A stretch of 64,000 nucleotides of DNA, taken from assembly GCF_009695875.1 (NCBI RefSeq), contig NZ_VUNC01000002.1, forward strand, positions 394,979-458,978, in the 5' to 3' direction. The stretch comes from Olsenella porci (lineage in GTDB: Bacteria > Actinomycetota > Coriobacteriia > Coriobacteriales > Atopobiaceae). Of this stretch, positions 25,209 to 34,710 are shown one piece after another (position 1 is the first letter of the stretch; each line of letters begins with the position of its first letter). Below the pieces are notes generated by a model, which worked only from the letters and a program-made list of their open reading frames with translations, was not told the origin of the DNA and searched no databases. The position numbers were made by a program, and so were the translations under genes.

Positions 25209-26897
25209 CTACTCCTCGGAGCCGCCCTCCCTGCGGGAACGGACGAGGTGGGTCACGCCGATGGCGAGGACGATGCCGCCAGCAATCCAGGTGGCGGTCA
25301 CGCCCGCCTGGCCGGTGAGGGGCAGGCCCATGCCCGCCTTGTCCTTCACCGTGACGGTAACCAACCCGGTTTTATCGGTCGACGCATCAGCGGCATTGCC
25401 GTTGCTGGAGCTCGCCTCAACCTTGGTGATCGTGCCAGTGTTGTCGTACGTGGCCCTGATCTCGAAGTCGAACTTCGCCACCGTGTTGTAGCCACTCGGC
25501 GCCTGGGTCTCGACCACCGTGTACTTGCCCACGTCAAGGCCAGACACGTAGATGGAGGCGTACCCATTGGCATCGGTCGTCGTCGTGAACTCATAGGGAT
25601 CCGAGCCCAGCGTACCGTCCTTCTGGACGTACTGCGTGCCGGCACCCTCATCGGCAACCTCATCGGCACCCGTTGCCTGGATGGTGAACTTGGCTCCCTT
25701 GAGGGTCTTCGACCCATCGGAGCTGTCGACCTTGTCCATCTTGAGCTTGAAGGTGTAGTCGCCCACGGTCGAGGGCGTGGAGTCGCCCTTGCTGTCAGTG
25801 CCCGGGTTGTTGGAGTAGGTGAGCTTGACGGAGTTGTCGTTACGCTCGCTCGCGACCTTGTACGCCTTGCTTGTGTCGAGCTTTGCGTTATAGGTCACAT
25901 ACACCTTCGAAGATCCGTTGACCGGAATCGTGGCCGTGGGATCCTTGGAATCCTTGATGGTCTTAAGGTCGTTGAACTCCACCCCGAGCGTGCTCGTATT
26001 GTCGGAGTTGGTCACAAGCGTGGTGGAATACGAATCCGATGCGACCGTGTAGGTGGTGCCGTTCGTCACGACCGTCACGGCGACGCTCGACTTGTCGGCG
26101 GTGAGGCCGGCAGAGAGGGTATCGGTGAACTTGTAGTAGTAGGTGTCGTAGCTGGGGATGGCATCGGCCACGGTGCCGGTCAGACGGTACTGCAGGTCCT
26201 GGCCCACCTGGGAGTCGGCTACCTTGCCCCAATCGGAGCCGACGGCGTCGTTCTTCACCTCCTTGTTGACCGTGGGAAGGGTGGACTTGGGCGAGACCGT
26301 CAGGTCTCCGTCGCCAACCACGGCGTAGATGGGAGCGGAGCCCACCTGGTCCACCTTGGACTCCGAATCCGTGTTGGCGGTCGACGTCGCGTCGGTCAGG
26401 AAGAGCCAGTAGCCGGCGGAGAGGCTGCTTGCCGTCCCGGCGGCCAGCTTGGTCGGAGTAAGTTTCGTGTCGGCACGCAGCGCGTTGGCGATGTTGGAGT
26501 AGAGCTTGTTGCTCTCGATGATCGTGCTGGTGCCGGAGCTGCCCTCTGCCGGCAGGTGCGTGCTCAGGTAATCAGCCGCATCCTGCGCCGAAGTGCCTTT
26601 ATACGAGCCGTCAAGCGCCGTGATCTGGGTGACGACCACGCTCTCGACCTCGTCGCTCGCCCACTTGATGTTTGAGACGGTCTTGGACGTCCCGCTGTCC
26701 ACCACGTCACCCGTGAAGATCTGGTAGCCCAGCGTGGTGGTTTCGTCCGCGTTGTTGTTGGCATTCTTCTGGATGGTCACGTTGCCGGTGGTCGCCGCGA
26801 ACGCAGCCGTTGCCGGAAGCGCCACGCCCCCCAGTGTCATCGCCATCGTAAGCCCCGCCGTGACGGCGATCCTTGCCAGGTTCTTCCCCTTCTTCAT
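25209..26897 (-). CDS. LPLTG-anchored pilin (SpaA-type)
   Basis: A 562-residue precursor of a sortase-assembled pilus subunit. Signal peptide 1-34 ends in AAFAA. A DLTVSPK segment near 210 may play the part of the pilin-motif lysine. Two isopeptide-type Ig domains follow, the second starting FKLKMDKVD with a Cna-B-like YTVVETQAPSGYN. The cell-wall sorting signal is LPLTG (about 523-527) with a hydrophobic helix and Arg-rich tail. ATG 26897 follows GGAGAAGGGA. It is last in the three-gene operon and is probably the backbone or a minor pilin. Its layout is close to that of the gene just upstream, suggesting duplication. Confidence 0.88.
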   Translation of the reverse strand: MKKGKNLARIAVTAGLTMAMTLGGVALPATAAFAATTGNVTIQKNANNNADETTTLGYQIFTGDVVDSGTSKTVSNIKWASDEVESVVVTQITALDGSYKGTSAQDAADYLSTHLPAEGSSGTSTIIESNKLYSNIANALRADTKLTPTKLAAGTASSLSAGYWLFLTDATSTANTDSESKVDQVGSAPIYAVVGDGDLTVSPKSTLPTVNKEVKNDAVGSDWGKVADSQVGQDLQYRLTGTVADAIPSYDTYYYKFTDTLSAGLTADKSSVAVTVVTNGTTYTVASDSYSTTLVTNSDNTSTLGVEFNDLKTIKDSKDPTATIPVNGSSKVYVTYNAKLDTSKAYKVASERNDNSVKLTYSNNPGTDSKGDSTPSTVGDYTFKLKMDKVDSSDGSKTLKGAKFTIQATGADEVADEGAGTQYVQKDGTLGSDPYEFTTTTDANGYASIYVSGLDVGKYTVVETQAPSGYNTVAKFDFEIRATYDNTGTITKVEASSSNGNAADASTDKTGLVTVTVKDKAGMGLPLTGQAGVTATWIAGGIVLAIGVTHLVRSRREGGSEE

Positions 26898-27067
26898 GTG
26901 CTCTGTCCCTTCTCCTGTGCTTGGCATCTCTGATTGCGTCAGTGCTGATCGGCCCATCGGCCGCTGGTTCCCATCTCGTCCGAGCTAGGGCTCTGGTCCC
27001 GGCGACCACGAGTCGCCGCACGCAGGCCCCGAGGGTGCACCGGGCGGACCAAGGGGGTACGTTCCTC

Positions 27068-28771
27068 TCACCTGCCGTCACCCCTCCCCCTGAGCCTGCG
27101 AGACGCGAGAATCGTGGCAACGCCTGCGACCACGAGGATCGCCACGGGAATGAACGACGTGGGGTCCCCCGTCTTGGGGAGCATCGACGAGACGGCCTTG
27201 GCAATCCCCTTCGCGGCCTTCCCCGCCGGTGTCTTGGGCGTGGTGTCGTCGAGGGCGGATACCTGTGCAGTGCCGGCGTACGCGTCGAAGGAGTCAACGC
27301 GCAGCGGCGACACCGCCTCGAGGCCCGCCTTGTTCGCCGCCTTGTCCTTGCCGCTCACGATCTGGTCGGGGTCGAGCGTGACGGACAGCGTGATCCGCCT
27401 GGACCCGGCAAAGGCGTCGTAGCCCTGGGGCGCAGAGACCTCCTCCACGTCAAAGGTGCCGGAGTCCACGCCGCTTACGGTGACCAGCCCGTTGGCATCG
27501 GTGGTGACGGTGGCGTCCTCGGTGGTCCAGCTGGCGCTCTGCGTCAGGTGGCGCCCACGGTCGTCCGTGATGCGCAGCACCGCCCCTGCCAGCTTGGCGT
27601 CACTGGACGAGTCGCGCTTGGTGAGCGACAGGTCCCAGGTGTACGCGACGGCCGTGCTCTCCTCGGTCTCGGAATACGTGTCAGAGTACGGCGAGCGCGG
27701 GTAGCGCAGCGTCACGGTGTTGACGTTGGGTGCGTCGAAGCCGTGGCCCGCCTCCGACGAGAGCGGCGCGTCGTAGATGACCACCACGCGGAGACCGGAC
27801 GAGAATTCCATGCCATGGGTGGCGGCACTCTTGACGAGGTCGGTCACCGTCACGTCGAGGGTGGACCCCGAGGACTGCGCCTCGCTGCTCACGGTGTACT
27901 CGGAGGGGTCCAGCTCGGTCCAGCCGTCGGGTGCCGAGGCGGCCTTCTCCCACTCGTCACCCGCGGTCCCCGCAGCCACGTACACGCGGACGTCAGAGGG
28001 GGCGGAGAGGCGCGCAGTCAGCGTGTCGTGGAACGTGATCCCGTAGGTGGTGTATCCCTTGATCCCGGCGGGGATAGTCGCCTGGAGCTTCCAGTACAGA
28101 CTATCTCCCACGGTGGCATCAGCCTGCTTCTGCCAGGCGTCGGTGGAGTCCTCAAGCACGGTCTTCTCCACGGTGGGGACGGACGACTTGGTGCTCGCGG
28201 TCACGGGCAGGCCGCCCACCACCACGAGGATGGGCGAGGTGCCCGACTGGCCGGTGCCCACGGCCGTGTCGTCGCTCACCAGGAGCCAGTAGCCCTCGGC
28301 AAGCTCGGTCCTGTCCCCCGCAGTCACGCTCGTGGGGGTGACCCTAGAGGTCATCATCGCCTTCGCGATGGCCAGGACCACCGGGCTGGACGAGGCGGAC
28401 GAAGAGTCGCTCGGCACGTTCTTGTCCAGCCACTCGGCGCACTCCTGCGCGGTGGTACCGGTGAACGTGGGGTCGCTGGCCTTGATCTGCGCCGTCACGA
28501 CCGCCTGGGCGGAACTGCTCGCCCAGGTGATGTTTGACACGACCTTGTTGGTTCCGTCGTCGTCGGCGACGTCAGCCGAGAACAGCTGGTAGGCCTTGAG
28601 CTGGGAGGACGACCCGCTGCCCTCGGCCACGTTGACCGTGAGGGAGCCGGTCTTTGCCCGTGCCCACGAGGCGGAGGGCACGAGGACCAGGGCGAGGAGC
28701 GCCACGACCAGCGTCGCGAGCAGGGAGGGGCGACGCCCCAGGCGAGAGGAGAGGCGCTTAGTCACGACCAT
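27068..28771 (-). CDS. LPKTG-anchored pilin
   Basis: A 567-residue sortase substrate. Signal peptide (about 10-40, ending SASWARA), an N-terminal domain like that of the neighbouring pilin (shared SADV..VVSNITWASS and AEGYWLLVSDD features), isopeptide-domain repeats with TWDLSLTKRDS and EEVSAPQGYD, and LPKTG at about 531-535 followed by a membrane helix and Arg tail. It overlaps the thioester gene by 14 nt. GTG 28765, eight bases after GGGAGG, is a real alternative to ATG 28771, which has only two bases of spacing. Together with the next gene it likely forms the pilus shaft. Confidence 0.87.
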   Translation of the reverse strand: MVVTKRLSSRLGRRPSLLATLVVALLALVLVPSASWARAKTGSLTVNVAEGSGSSSQLKAYQLFSADVADDDGTNKVVSNITWASSSAQAVVTAQIKASDPTFTGTTAQECAEWLDKNVPSDSSSASSSPVVLAIAKAMMTSRVTPTSVTAGDRTELAEGYWLLVSDDTAVGTGQSGTSPILVVVGGLPVTASTKSSVPTVEKTVLEDSTDAWQKQADATVGDSLYWKLQATIPAGIKGYTTYGITFHDTLTARLSAPSDVRVYVAAGTAGDEWEKAASAPDGWTELDPSEYTVSSEAQSSGSTLDVTVTDLVKSAATHGMEFSSGLRVVVIYDAPLSSEAGHGFDAPNVNTVTLRYPRSPYSDTYSETEESTAVAYTWDLSLTKRDSSSDAKLAGAVLRITDDRGRHLTQSASWTTEDATVTTDANGLVTVSGVDSGTFDVEEVSAPQGYDAFAGSRRITLSVTLDPDQIVSGKDKAANKAGLEAVSPLRVDSFDAYAGTAQVSALDDTTPKTPAGKAAKGIAKAVSSMLPKTGDPTSFIPVAILVVAGVATILASRRLRGRGDGR

Positions 28772-31421
28772 CGCCTCCCTTCCCGGCGGCAGTGCGGCGT
28801 GCGTGCATCCAGAGTGCCGCGAGCGCGAGGACGGCGATGCCCGCGACGTAGGTGGCACCGATGCCCGTGCTGCCAGAGAGCGGGAGCGTCAGGCCATGCC
28901 GGGTGTTGGTGAACGCGGCCTTGGAGGTCTCGCCCTTCTTGATCTCGCCGGTCGCACCCTCGGAGGAGGATGAGTAGTTGATGTTTGTCCCCTCCTCGAC
29001 GGTGTAGGTGGCTCCCTCGGGCAGGTTGGTCGCGGTCTTCGAGTCGCCGTCCCCCAGCTCGAAGGTTGCCGTGCCGTCCTTGAACTCCATGTCGCCATAG
29101 GTTCCGGTGAGTCCCTTGCCGGTCCCGTCGAGCGTCACCGTGAACTCGAACTGCGTCTTGGAGCCGGACTCGCCCTCCACGTGCTTGGAAACCTCAAGGC
29201 TGCCGGTGCGGATGGTGTTGGTGACGTCCACGGTCGCGTCGTCCGAGAGGGTTCCCGTGGGAGCCGAGTCCTGCGAGGCGGCACCATTGGCGGCGTAGGT
29301 CACGTCGTAGTGGTCGTGCTTGCCGTCCGCCTCGGTCACCGTATAGGTGGTGCCGGAGGGAATGCCCTGGATCGTAATCTGCTGGCCGTGGGACAGGCTG
29401 ACCGTCGCCGTGCCGTTCTTCGTGAACGTGAGCGAACCGTTTGCGGGGGCGGTGACCCCATCGACGCCGCTCACAGTACCCCCGGTGTAGCTGAACTCGC
29501 CGGAGATGGGACTGCCGTCGGAGTTGGAGAGCGTGATGGTGATCGGGAACGACTGCGTCTTGCTCGCGGCGCTACCCGAGACTTGCTTGCTCACGGTGAG
29601 CTTGTACAGGCGCTCGTTGGTGAAGGCGGCAGTGGAGGTCGTCTCGTCCGCAATCTCGCCCCCGGCGCCTTGGGAGGTCGACGCGTAGTCGTCGTTCTTG
29701 GTCTCGACCACGGTGTAGGTCGTCCCCGCGGGCAGGTGCTCGGCGGTCGCGCTCTCCCCCGACTTCAGCGAGACGGTCGCCACGCCGCTGGTGAAGGTCA
29801 TGCCGCCGTAGGTGCCGTTTATGCTCGTGTCTCCCAGCGTCACCGTGAACTTGAAGCTCGTGGAGGAGGGGTCCTCGCCCGTCACCGTCTTGGAGACCGT
29901 GAGGTTGCCGTCCTTGGCGGGAGACAGGGGGAGCGTGGCCTCCACCGTCTTCTGCTTGATGACTGCACCGATCATGTGCTGGAAGTTCTTGCCGTCGGAG
30001 GCGGTAACGCCCTCGGGGCTGGGCGAGTACTGGCGGTACTCCTGCAGCCAGGTGAGCGTGTCACTCACCTTGATCTCCATATCGGTCGCCGTCGGCTTCG
30101 TCGTCGAGACGAGGTAGAAGCTCGTGCCGGCGGACACCTTCGAGACCGGGGTGCCGTCGAGCTTGTGGGCCGACACGCCCGAGGGGAGCGTGAGCGTGTA
30201 CGTGCCATGGTAGTTCTTGCCTTCGGTCACCGAGAGCATGCCCGTCTTCCACACCCCGTACTCGGGGTCGTAGGCGAACTGGCTGCCGCCGGTGATCTTC
30301 ACGTTGCCCGCATCGGGTTCGGCGCGCAGGACCTTGTCGGCGGTCGCATAGTTGAGCAGCTTGACGGCGAGCGCCTTCTGCGTGACCTCGCCGCTCTTCG
30401 AGTTGAGCGTGTTGTTCTCGATGCCGTAGTCGCCGAGCACTGCCCAGATAGCGTACTGGGTAGCGTTGTAGGCCTCGGACTCGGTCACCGTATCGGCGCC
30501 GGAGTGGTTCAGGTCCCACACCTTGAGCGGCGTTTCGTTGTTGGTGGCATAGGCCATGGCGGTTGCCGCCTGGTAGAATGGCGTGGCGCGAATATCGGCC
30601 GACGTGTGGCCGGAGGGCGTCGTGGCACCGGTGAAATAGTACTTGGTGAGCTCATCCATCACGAACTGGTTGAGCTTGGCGAGGTTGGCAGTGTTATCCG
30701 GATAATCGCTGTAGGAGAACACCGTGTCGCCGATGGAGTCGGGGAAGTCTGACCTGATCCAGCTTGGCGGGTTGAGCAGGGCGTTGAAGGCATCCGCGGA
30801 GATGCCCTGCGTCGAGTCGACGACGGTGTACATGTTCATGCCGTTGTAGGAGTAGCCCGCGTAGAGGATGGCGAGGAGCTTGTTCATGCAGGCATCGTAG
30901 TCGTCCTGGGACTTGAACTTTTCCGGCGTCAGATAGCCTTCGATGTAGGAAGGCACGTTGGAGATGCTCGGCGTGGTATGCGGCCAGTGCGACTGGTTGT
31001 TCATGCAGTAGAGGATGATGCGGCCGCTGGCGCTTTCGGGGTCGAGCACATAGTGGATGTCGGTGTCCTCGTCGTACTGGATCTGCACGGTGCTGGTCCC
31101 CGATCTGGCAGCAAGCACGGTCGCGAGGGACGCCGACGAGTCCGTGGCATCGGCGGACGGCGCGGAGGTCGCGGACGTTCCAGCCGCATCGGTCGCGGAG
31201 GGCGCCGTCGCGCCTGCGGCAGCGGACGAGTCGGCGCCATCGGGGGAGGCTGCCGCGACGGCGGAGTCGCCCGTCTCGCCTGACTGCTCGGCAGCGGCAA
31301 GGGCGCCACGGGGAGCGAAGGCGAGGACGGTCACCACGACCGCGATCGCGAGGGTTACGACGATCCGCAGGATGCCGCCACGGGGGTGCGACTGGTTCCC
31401 CTTGGAAGATCTCATAGGCAT
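28758..31421 (-). CDS. Pilus-tip adhesin with thioester domain
   Basis: An 887-residue surface protein. Signal peptide (about 14-44), an Ala/Ser-rich spacer, then a thioester domain in which C139 (LYCMNNQSHW) and the Gln near 320 (ATQYAIWAV) are placed to form the internal Cys-Gln thioester. Such bonds let Gram-positive adhesins couple covalently to host amines. Three FctA-like domains follow, each opening L(T/E)VSK. The sorting signal is LPLSG (about 849-853), a variant of LPxTG. ATG 31421 is chosen for AAGGA seven bases before; 31442 has a poor site. It is first in the operon, consistent with a tip protein. Confidence 0.87.
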   Translation of the reverse strand: MPMRSSKGNQSHPRGGILRIVVTLAIAVVVTVLAFAPRGALAAAEQSGETGDSAVAAASPDGADSSAAAGATAPSATDAAGTSATSAPSADATDSSASLATVLAARSGTSTVQIQYDEDTDIHYVLDPESASGRIILYCMNNQSHWPHTTPSISNVPSYIEGYLTPEKFKSQDDYDACMNKLLAILYAGYSYNGMNMYTVVDSTQGISADAFNALLNPPSWIRSDFPDSIGDTVFSYSDYPDNTANLAKLNQFVMDELTKYYFTGATTPSGHTSADIRATPFYQAATAMAYATNNETPLKVWDLNHSGADTVTESEAYNATQYAIWAVLGDYGIENNTLNSKSGEVTQKALAVKLLNYATADKVLRAEPDAGNVKITGGSQFAYDPEYGVWKTGMLSVTEGKNYHGTYTLTLPSGVSAHKLDGTPVSKVSAGTSFYLVSTTKPTATDMEIKVSDTLTWLQEYRQYSPSPEGVTASDGKNFQHMIGAVIKQKTVEATLPLSPAKDGNLTVSKTVTGEDPSSTSFKFTVTLGDTSINGTYGGMTFTSGVATVSLKSGESATAEHLPAGTTYTVVETKNDDYASTSQGAGGEIADETTSTAAFTNERLYKLTVSKQVSGSAASKTQSFPITITLSNSDGSPISGEFSYTGGTVSGVDGVTAPANGSLTFTKNGTATVSLSHGQQITIQGIPSGTTYTVTEADGKHDHYDVTYAANGAASQDSAPTGTLSDDATVDVTNTIRTGSLEVSKHVEGESGSKTQFEFTVTLDGTGKGLTGTYGDMEFKDGTATFELGDGDSKTATNLPEGATYTVEEGTNINYSSSSEGATGEIKKGETSKAAFTNTRHGLTLPLSGSTGIGATYVAGIAVLALAALWMHARRTAAGKGGDGRD

Positions 31422-31497
31422 AGGCGTGTCCTTCTTGCTCATGGCGCGGCTTCCCACAAGTCGCGCAGCGAGACACCCCATCCCCTCCGAGTGGAGC

Positions 31498-31525
31498 AAT
31501 ATGAGATGCCTGCACCCTCATTCAA
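31498..31525 (-). promoter_or_regulatory. Possible promoter of pilus operon 1
   Basis: On the minus strand TTGAAT (31525-31520) and CATATT (31503-31498) are 16 bp apart, about 77 bp before the adhesin start. This is the best AT-rich pair in the 282-bp gap. Confidence 0.3.
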
Positions 31526-31703
31526 GATAGCATGCAGGAGGATGCATCGAGCCACAAAAACGGTCCCAAGTGACCTTTTAAACCCAACTTTTTCTGCAAT
31601 GTCCTGAATGCTGCATGAGTGGTCTTGCCCCAGGGAGACCAGTGCGCACCCTTCGTCCTCGGCCAAGCTGCACACGCGGCCAAGCCGTGCAATCGCCCCC
31701 AGG

Positions 31704-32435
31704 CTACCATTGGCGGTACGAGCCAAACGCCGTGCCCGAGGTCCCGGGCAAGAACCCGTGGTCCGCGGACTTCTCCCCGTCTCGCAGGCAGCGCGCGTTG
31801 ATCATGGGCTCCATCCACGGGTGCGGCAGCGTGCCCACCGGCTCCACGTCCAGGTAGTGCTTGCCAAACGCGTTCACCGCGCGGGTGCCGCAGCCAAACT
31901 CGTGCTCGCGCTCCATGCCGGCCCCGTACGAGAGGTGAACGTGCCCGTACACCATGAGGGCTGGCTTCCAGCGCTCGACCAGCTCGCCCAGGCACTCGAA
32001 GCCTCGGTGCACGTGGTCGGGCAGGTCTCCCACGCCCGCTGCCGGGCTGTGGGTCAGAAGCACGTCGAACCCTCCCGCCCGCCGGATCCTGGGCGTCAGG
32101 CGCCGGATGCGCCGACGCATCTCTCGCTCGGTGTACTCAAAGGGCGCGTCCTTGTAGCGCATGGAGCCGCCCAGCCCCAGAATTCGCAGGCCGCGGTACA
32201 CGTACAGGCCGCCGTCCACGTCGATGCAGCCCCCGGGCGGGCTCTGCCGATACGCGGTGTCATGGTTGCCATGCACGTAGAACAGCGGCTTGTTGGTCAT
32301 GGTGACGAGGAACTCCAGGTAGTCCGCGTCCAGGTCCCCCGCCGAGAGGATCAGGTCAACGTCCTTCACGCGCCCCGGGGTGTAGTAGTCCCACAGGGCC
32401 TTGTCCTCCACGTCCGAGACGACAAGCGCCCTCAT
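31704..32435 (-). CDS. Calcineurin-like metallophosphoesterase
   Basis: A 243-residue cytoplasmic phosphoesterase with the full dimetal motif set: SDVED near residue 7, AGDLDADYLEF near 30, GNHD near 52, THSP near 127 and GHVH near 162. The substrate could be a phosphoester, nucleotide or cyclic nucleotide. The start codon overlaps the stop of the BMP-like gene (ATGA), so the two proteins are made together and probably act in one pathway. Confidence 0.85.
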   Translation of the reverse strand: MRALVVSDVEDKALWDYYTPGRVKDVDLILSAGDLDADYLEFLVTMTNKPLFYVHGNHDTAYRQSPPGGCIDVDGGLYVYRGLRILGLGGSMRYKDAPFEYTEREMRRRIRRLTPRIRRAGGFDVLLTHSPAAGVGDLPDHVHRGFECLGELVERWKPALMVYGHVHLSYGAGMEREHEFGCGTRAVNAFGKHYLDVEPVGTLPHPWMEPMINARCLRDGEKSADHGFLPGTSGTAFGSYRQW

Positions 32436-34465
32436 TGGCCGATGACCCCGCTCACCCGCACGGCCTCGCGCGCGGAGGGGGTGAGCTCGTCCGCCCGGGG
32501 CAGCGAGCCCACGACATTGTCGTTGAGCCAATCCATCTGCACGATCTCCTCGCTCGACAGGCAGGGGCTGCCGGGTCCCTTGATGACCTCGCCCCCCTGG
32601 CGGCGCATCTCGCCGTAGAACGGTCCGCTGGTCCCGGTGACGATGCCGTTCCTCAGGACCTCGACCATCTTACGCGAGTAGTACGGCATATCGGGGGAGA
32701 TCGCAACGTCGATGACCCCGGCGGACATTCCGTACCAGTAACTGACCGCCTGGACCTCGCTCGTCTTGGGGACGTCCTCCCAGGTGCCCTGGAGCAGGCT
32801 CTGCACGATTAGCTCGTAGTAGCGCCCCCAGTTCATGATGGGCAGCGCCAGGTTCTGCGCAACGCCGTCGCACATGCGGTACAGGCCGTACTTGTTGTCG
32901 TCCGAGAGCGGCCGGGCGTAGTCGGCCCCCGAGAGCACGGTCACGCCCTCGTCCGCCAGCTCGCGCCGCCAGTCGCTCCCCTCCCGCGTGGCCCACTTAA
33001 GGTGCACCTCAGCCTTGGGGTCCACCAGCGCGACGCCGATGGCGAAGGCATTGATGTCTGCGATGGAGCCATAGATGGGGTAGGCGGCGCGGTAGCCCAC
33101 CTTGTGGTTGTCCGCAACAGAGGCGGCAAGTGCGCCGAGCAGGAATTTTGCCTCGTACGTGCGGGCGCGGTACGAGCGCACGCTCTGGTGCGGCAGGTTG
33201 AGCGAGCAGTTGAGAAAGCACACCTCCGGGTGCTCGAGCGATGCCTTCAGGGTCGCGTCCATCTGCGTGGGCGACGTGGTGAAGACGACCCTGGCGCCGG
33301 CGGAGACGGCGTCGGCGATGGCGGAGAGGACCCTCTCGTCCGTGTCGCAGCCCTCGTACTTGCTGGTGGCGACGTAGGGGGCGTAGTCGCGCTGCAGCTC
33401 CTGGCGGCCAACCTCGTGCGCCACGGCCCATCTGGACGACGCCAGGGTACCGCGATAGAGAAAGGCGACCCTGAGCGGCCCCTCGCCCGCGCGCGGGCGG
33501 CGCGGGAACAGTGCGAGCGGCCCAATGGTCACCCGCGGGGCCTGGTCCTGGGCCTGTGGGTCGGGGGCGCCCCCGCCGCCGGAGGGACGGGCCGCGGGCG
33601 GCGTGGCCTCTGCCCTCTCCTCCGCGGTACCTGCCGCCCTGGCGTCGGCGGGCGTGGGCTCGTCGACCACGGCGACCTTGTCGTCCTCTGTGGACAGCAC
33701 CAGCTCGGACCAGATCTTGCCGATGCGCTGCGACAGCAGCTGGGCCGGCGTGCTGATGAGCGGCTCCTCTCCGTAGATGGAAAGATACACCAGCAGCGCG
33801 TCGGCGGGCGTTATGTCCAGGTGGCTGCCGCCCTGCTGCCGGTACACGGTGGTGAAGTACTGGCAGTCGGCGCGCAGGCGGTCGACGGCGGCCTCGTCCC
33901 AGGGCTGCGAGAGGTCGCGGCCGTAGTAGGCGGCGAGCCGGCGGTACGAGCCCTCGCGCGTGAAGTCCACGTCGTAGACGGGAACGGCGCGCCAGAACTC
34001 CAGGAACTCGCCGTACAGGCGCGACTCGCTGCCGTCCCAGTGGCTGGGGAGCAGGCGGATCACGTCGGCCTGGATCGTGGGCGAGTCCACGTACTTGAGC
34101 ACCGAGACGCGCTTGTTCCCCTCCTGCACGTAGAAGCGGTGCATGAACTCAAAGACCTTGACCGGGTCGCGAAAGCCCTCGCTCACCTGGATGGAGTACA
34201 GCCGCGACCACTTGGAGGCGAACTCGGTGTTGTCGTCCAGGAGCGGCATGAAGTTGCGCGAGAAGGCGTTGCGGCGGGCGTTTGTCTTGGTGCCGACCAC
34301 CAGGTCGAGAGGGACCTCCATGATGCCCAGGGCCTCTCGCCCCGAGACGTCGGAGGCCGAGATCATCTCGTCCAGCGCGTGCAGGTACGGCGAGTGGCTT
34401 GCCGCCACCGCCTCGTGACGGTCCCTCTCGCCCAACCGATGGGCCCTGCGATAGGCTTCGCTCAT
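32432..34465 (-). CDS. Cytoplasmic BMP-family ligand-binding protein with N-terminal ParB-like domain
   Basis: A 677-residue protein. Residues about 1-245 form a domain with FYVQEGNKRVSVLKYVDS, similar to ParB/sulfiredoxin folds. A disordered Pro/Ala/Gly linker (about 265-325) follows. The C-terminal half (about 330-660) is a BMP-type periplasmic-binding-protein fold (RVAFLYRGTLASSRWAVAH, VGYRAAYPIYG). BMP proteins normally bind nucleosides outside the cell as lipoproteins, but this one has no signal peptide or lipobox, pointing to an intracellular sensor. ATG 34465 has GGGAGG nine bases before. It is coupled (ATGA) to a metallophosphoesterase, so a nucleotide-sensing role is plausible. Confidence 0.82.
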   Translation of the reverse strand: MSEAYRRAHRLGERDRHEAVAASHSPYLHALDEMISASDVSGREALGIMEVPLDLVVGTKTNARRNAFSRNFMPLLDDNTEFASKWSRLYSIQVSEGFRDPVKVFEFMHRFYVQEGNKRVSVLKYVDSPTIQADVIRLLPSHWDGSESRLYGEFLEFWRAVPVYDVDFTREGSYRRLAAYYGRDLSQPWDEAAVDRLRADCQYFTTVYRQQGGSHLDITPADALLVYLSIYGEEPLISTPAQLLSQRIGKIWSELVLSTEDDKVAVVDEPTPADARAAGTAEERAEATPPAARPSGGGGAPDPQAQDQAPRVTIGPLALFPRRPRAGEGPLRVAFLYRGTLASSRWAVAHEVGRQELQRDYAPYVATSKYEGCDTDERVLSAIADAVSAGARVVFTTSPTQMDATLKASLEHPEVCFLNCSLNLPHQSVRSYRARTYEAKFLLGALAASVADNHKVGYRAAYPIYGSIADINAFAIGVALVDPKAEVHLKWATREGSDWRRELADEGVTVLSGADYARPLSDDNKYGLYRMCDGVAQNLALPIMNWGRYYELIVQSLLQGTWEDVPKTSEVQAVSYWYGMSAGVIDVAISPDMPYYSRKMVEVLRNGIVTGTSGPFYGEMRRQGGEVIKGPGSPCLSSEEIVQMDWLNDNVVGSLPRADELTPSAREAVRVSGVIGQ

Positions 34466-34710
34466 GGCTGCCCGCCTCCCGTCGTCTTGTTCAGACAACT
34501 ATAGGATACGGCAAACGACCTGCGGGCATGGGGGAGAAACGCGCGGGGCGTGGGGTTGGGGCGTGCCGACGTTCGGGGCGGAGACGGCCACACGGCCCGT
34601 ACGTGACGGCTTCCGTGCCCGGGGTCCGTCCCCTCTCCCCTACCGGCGAAGCTACAGCATGCGGGCGAAGGCGCGGGCGGCAAACGACCGACCCAAGGTG
34701 CGGAGACGGG

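Noticed and set aside
31439..31726. 95-codon minus-strand frame before pilus operon 1
   Set aside because: It overlaps the metallophosphoesterase gene end and the pilus promoter region, with no ribosome binding site and no domain.
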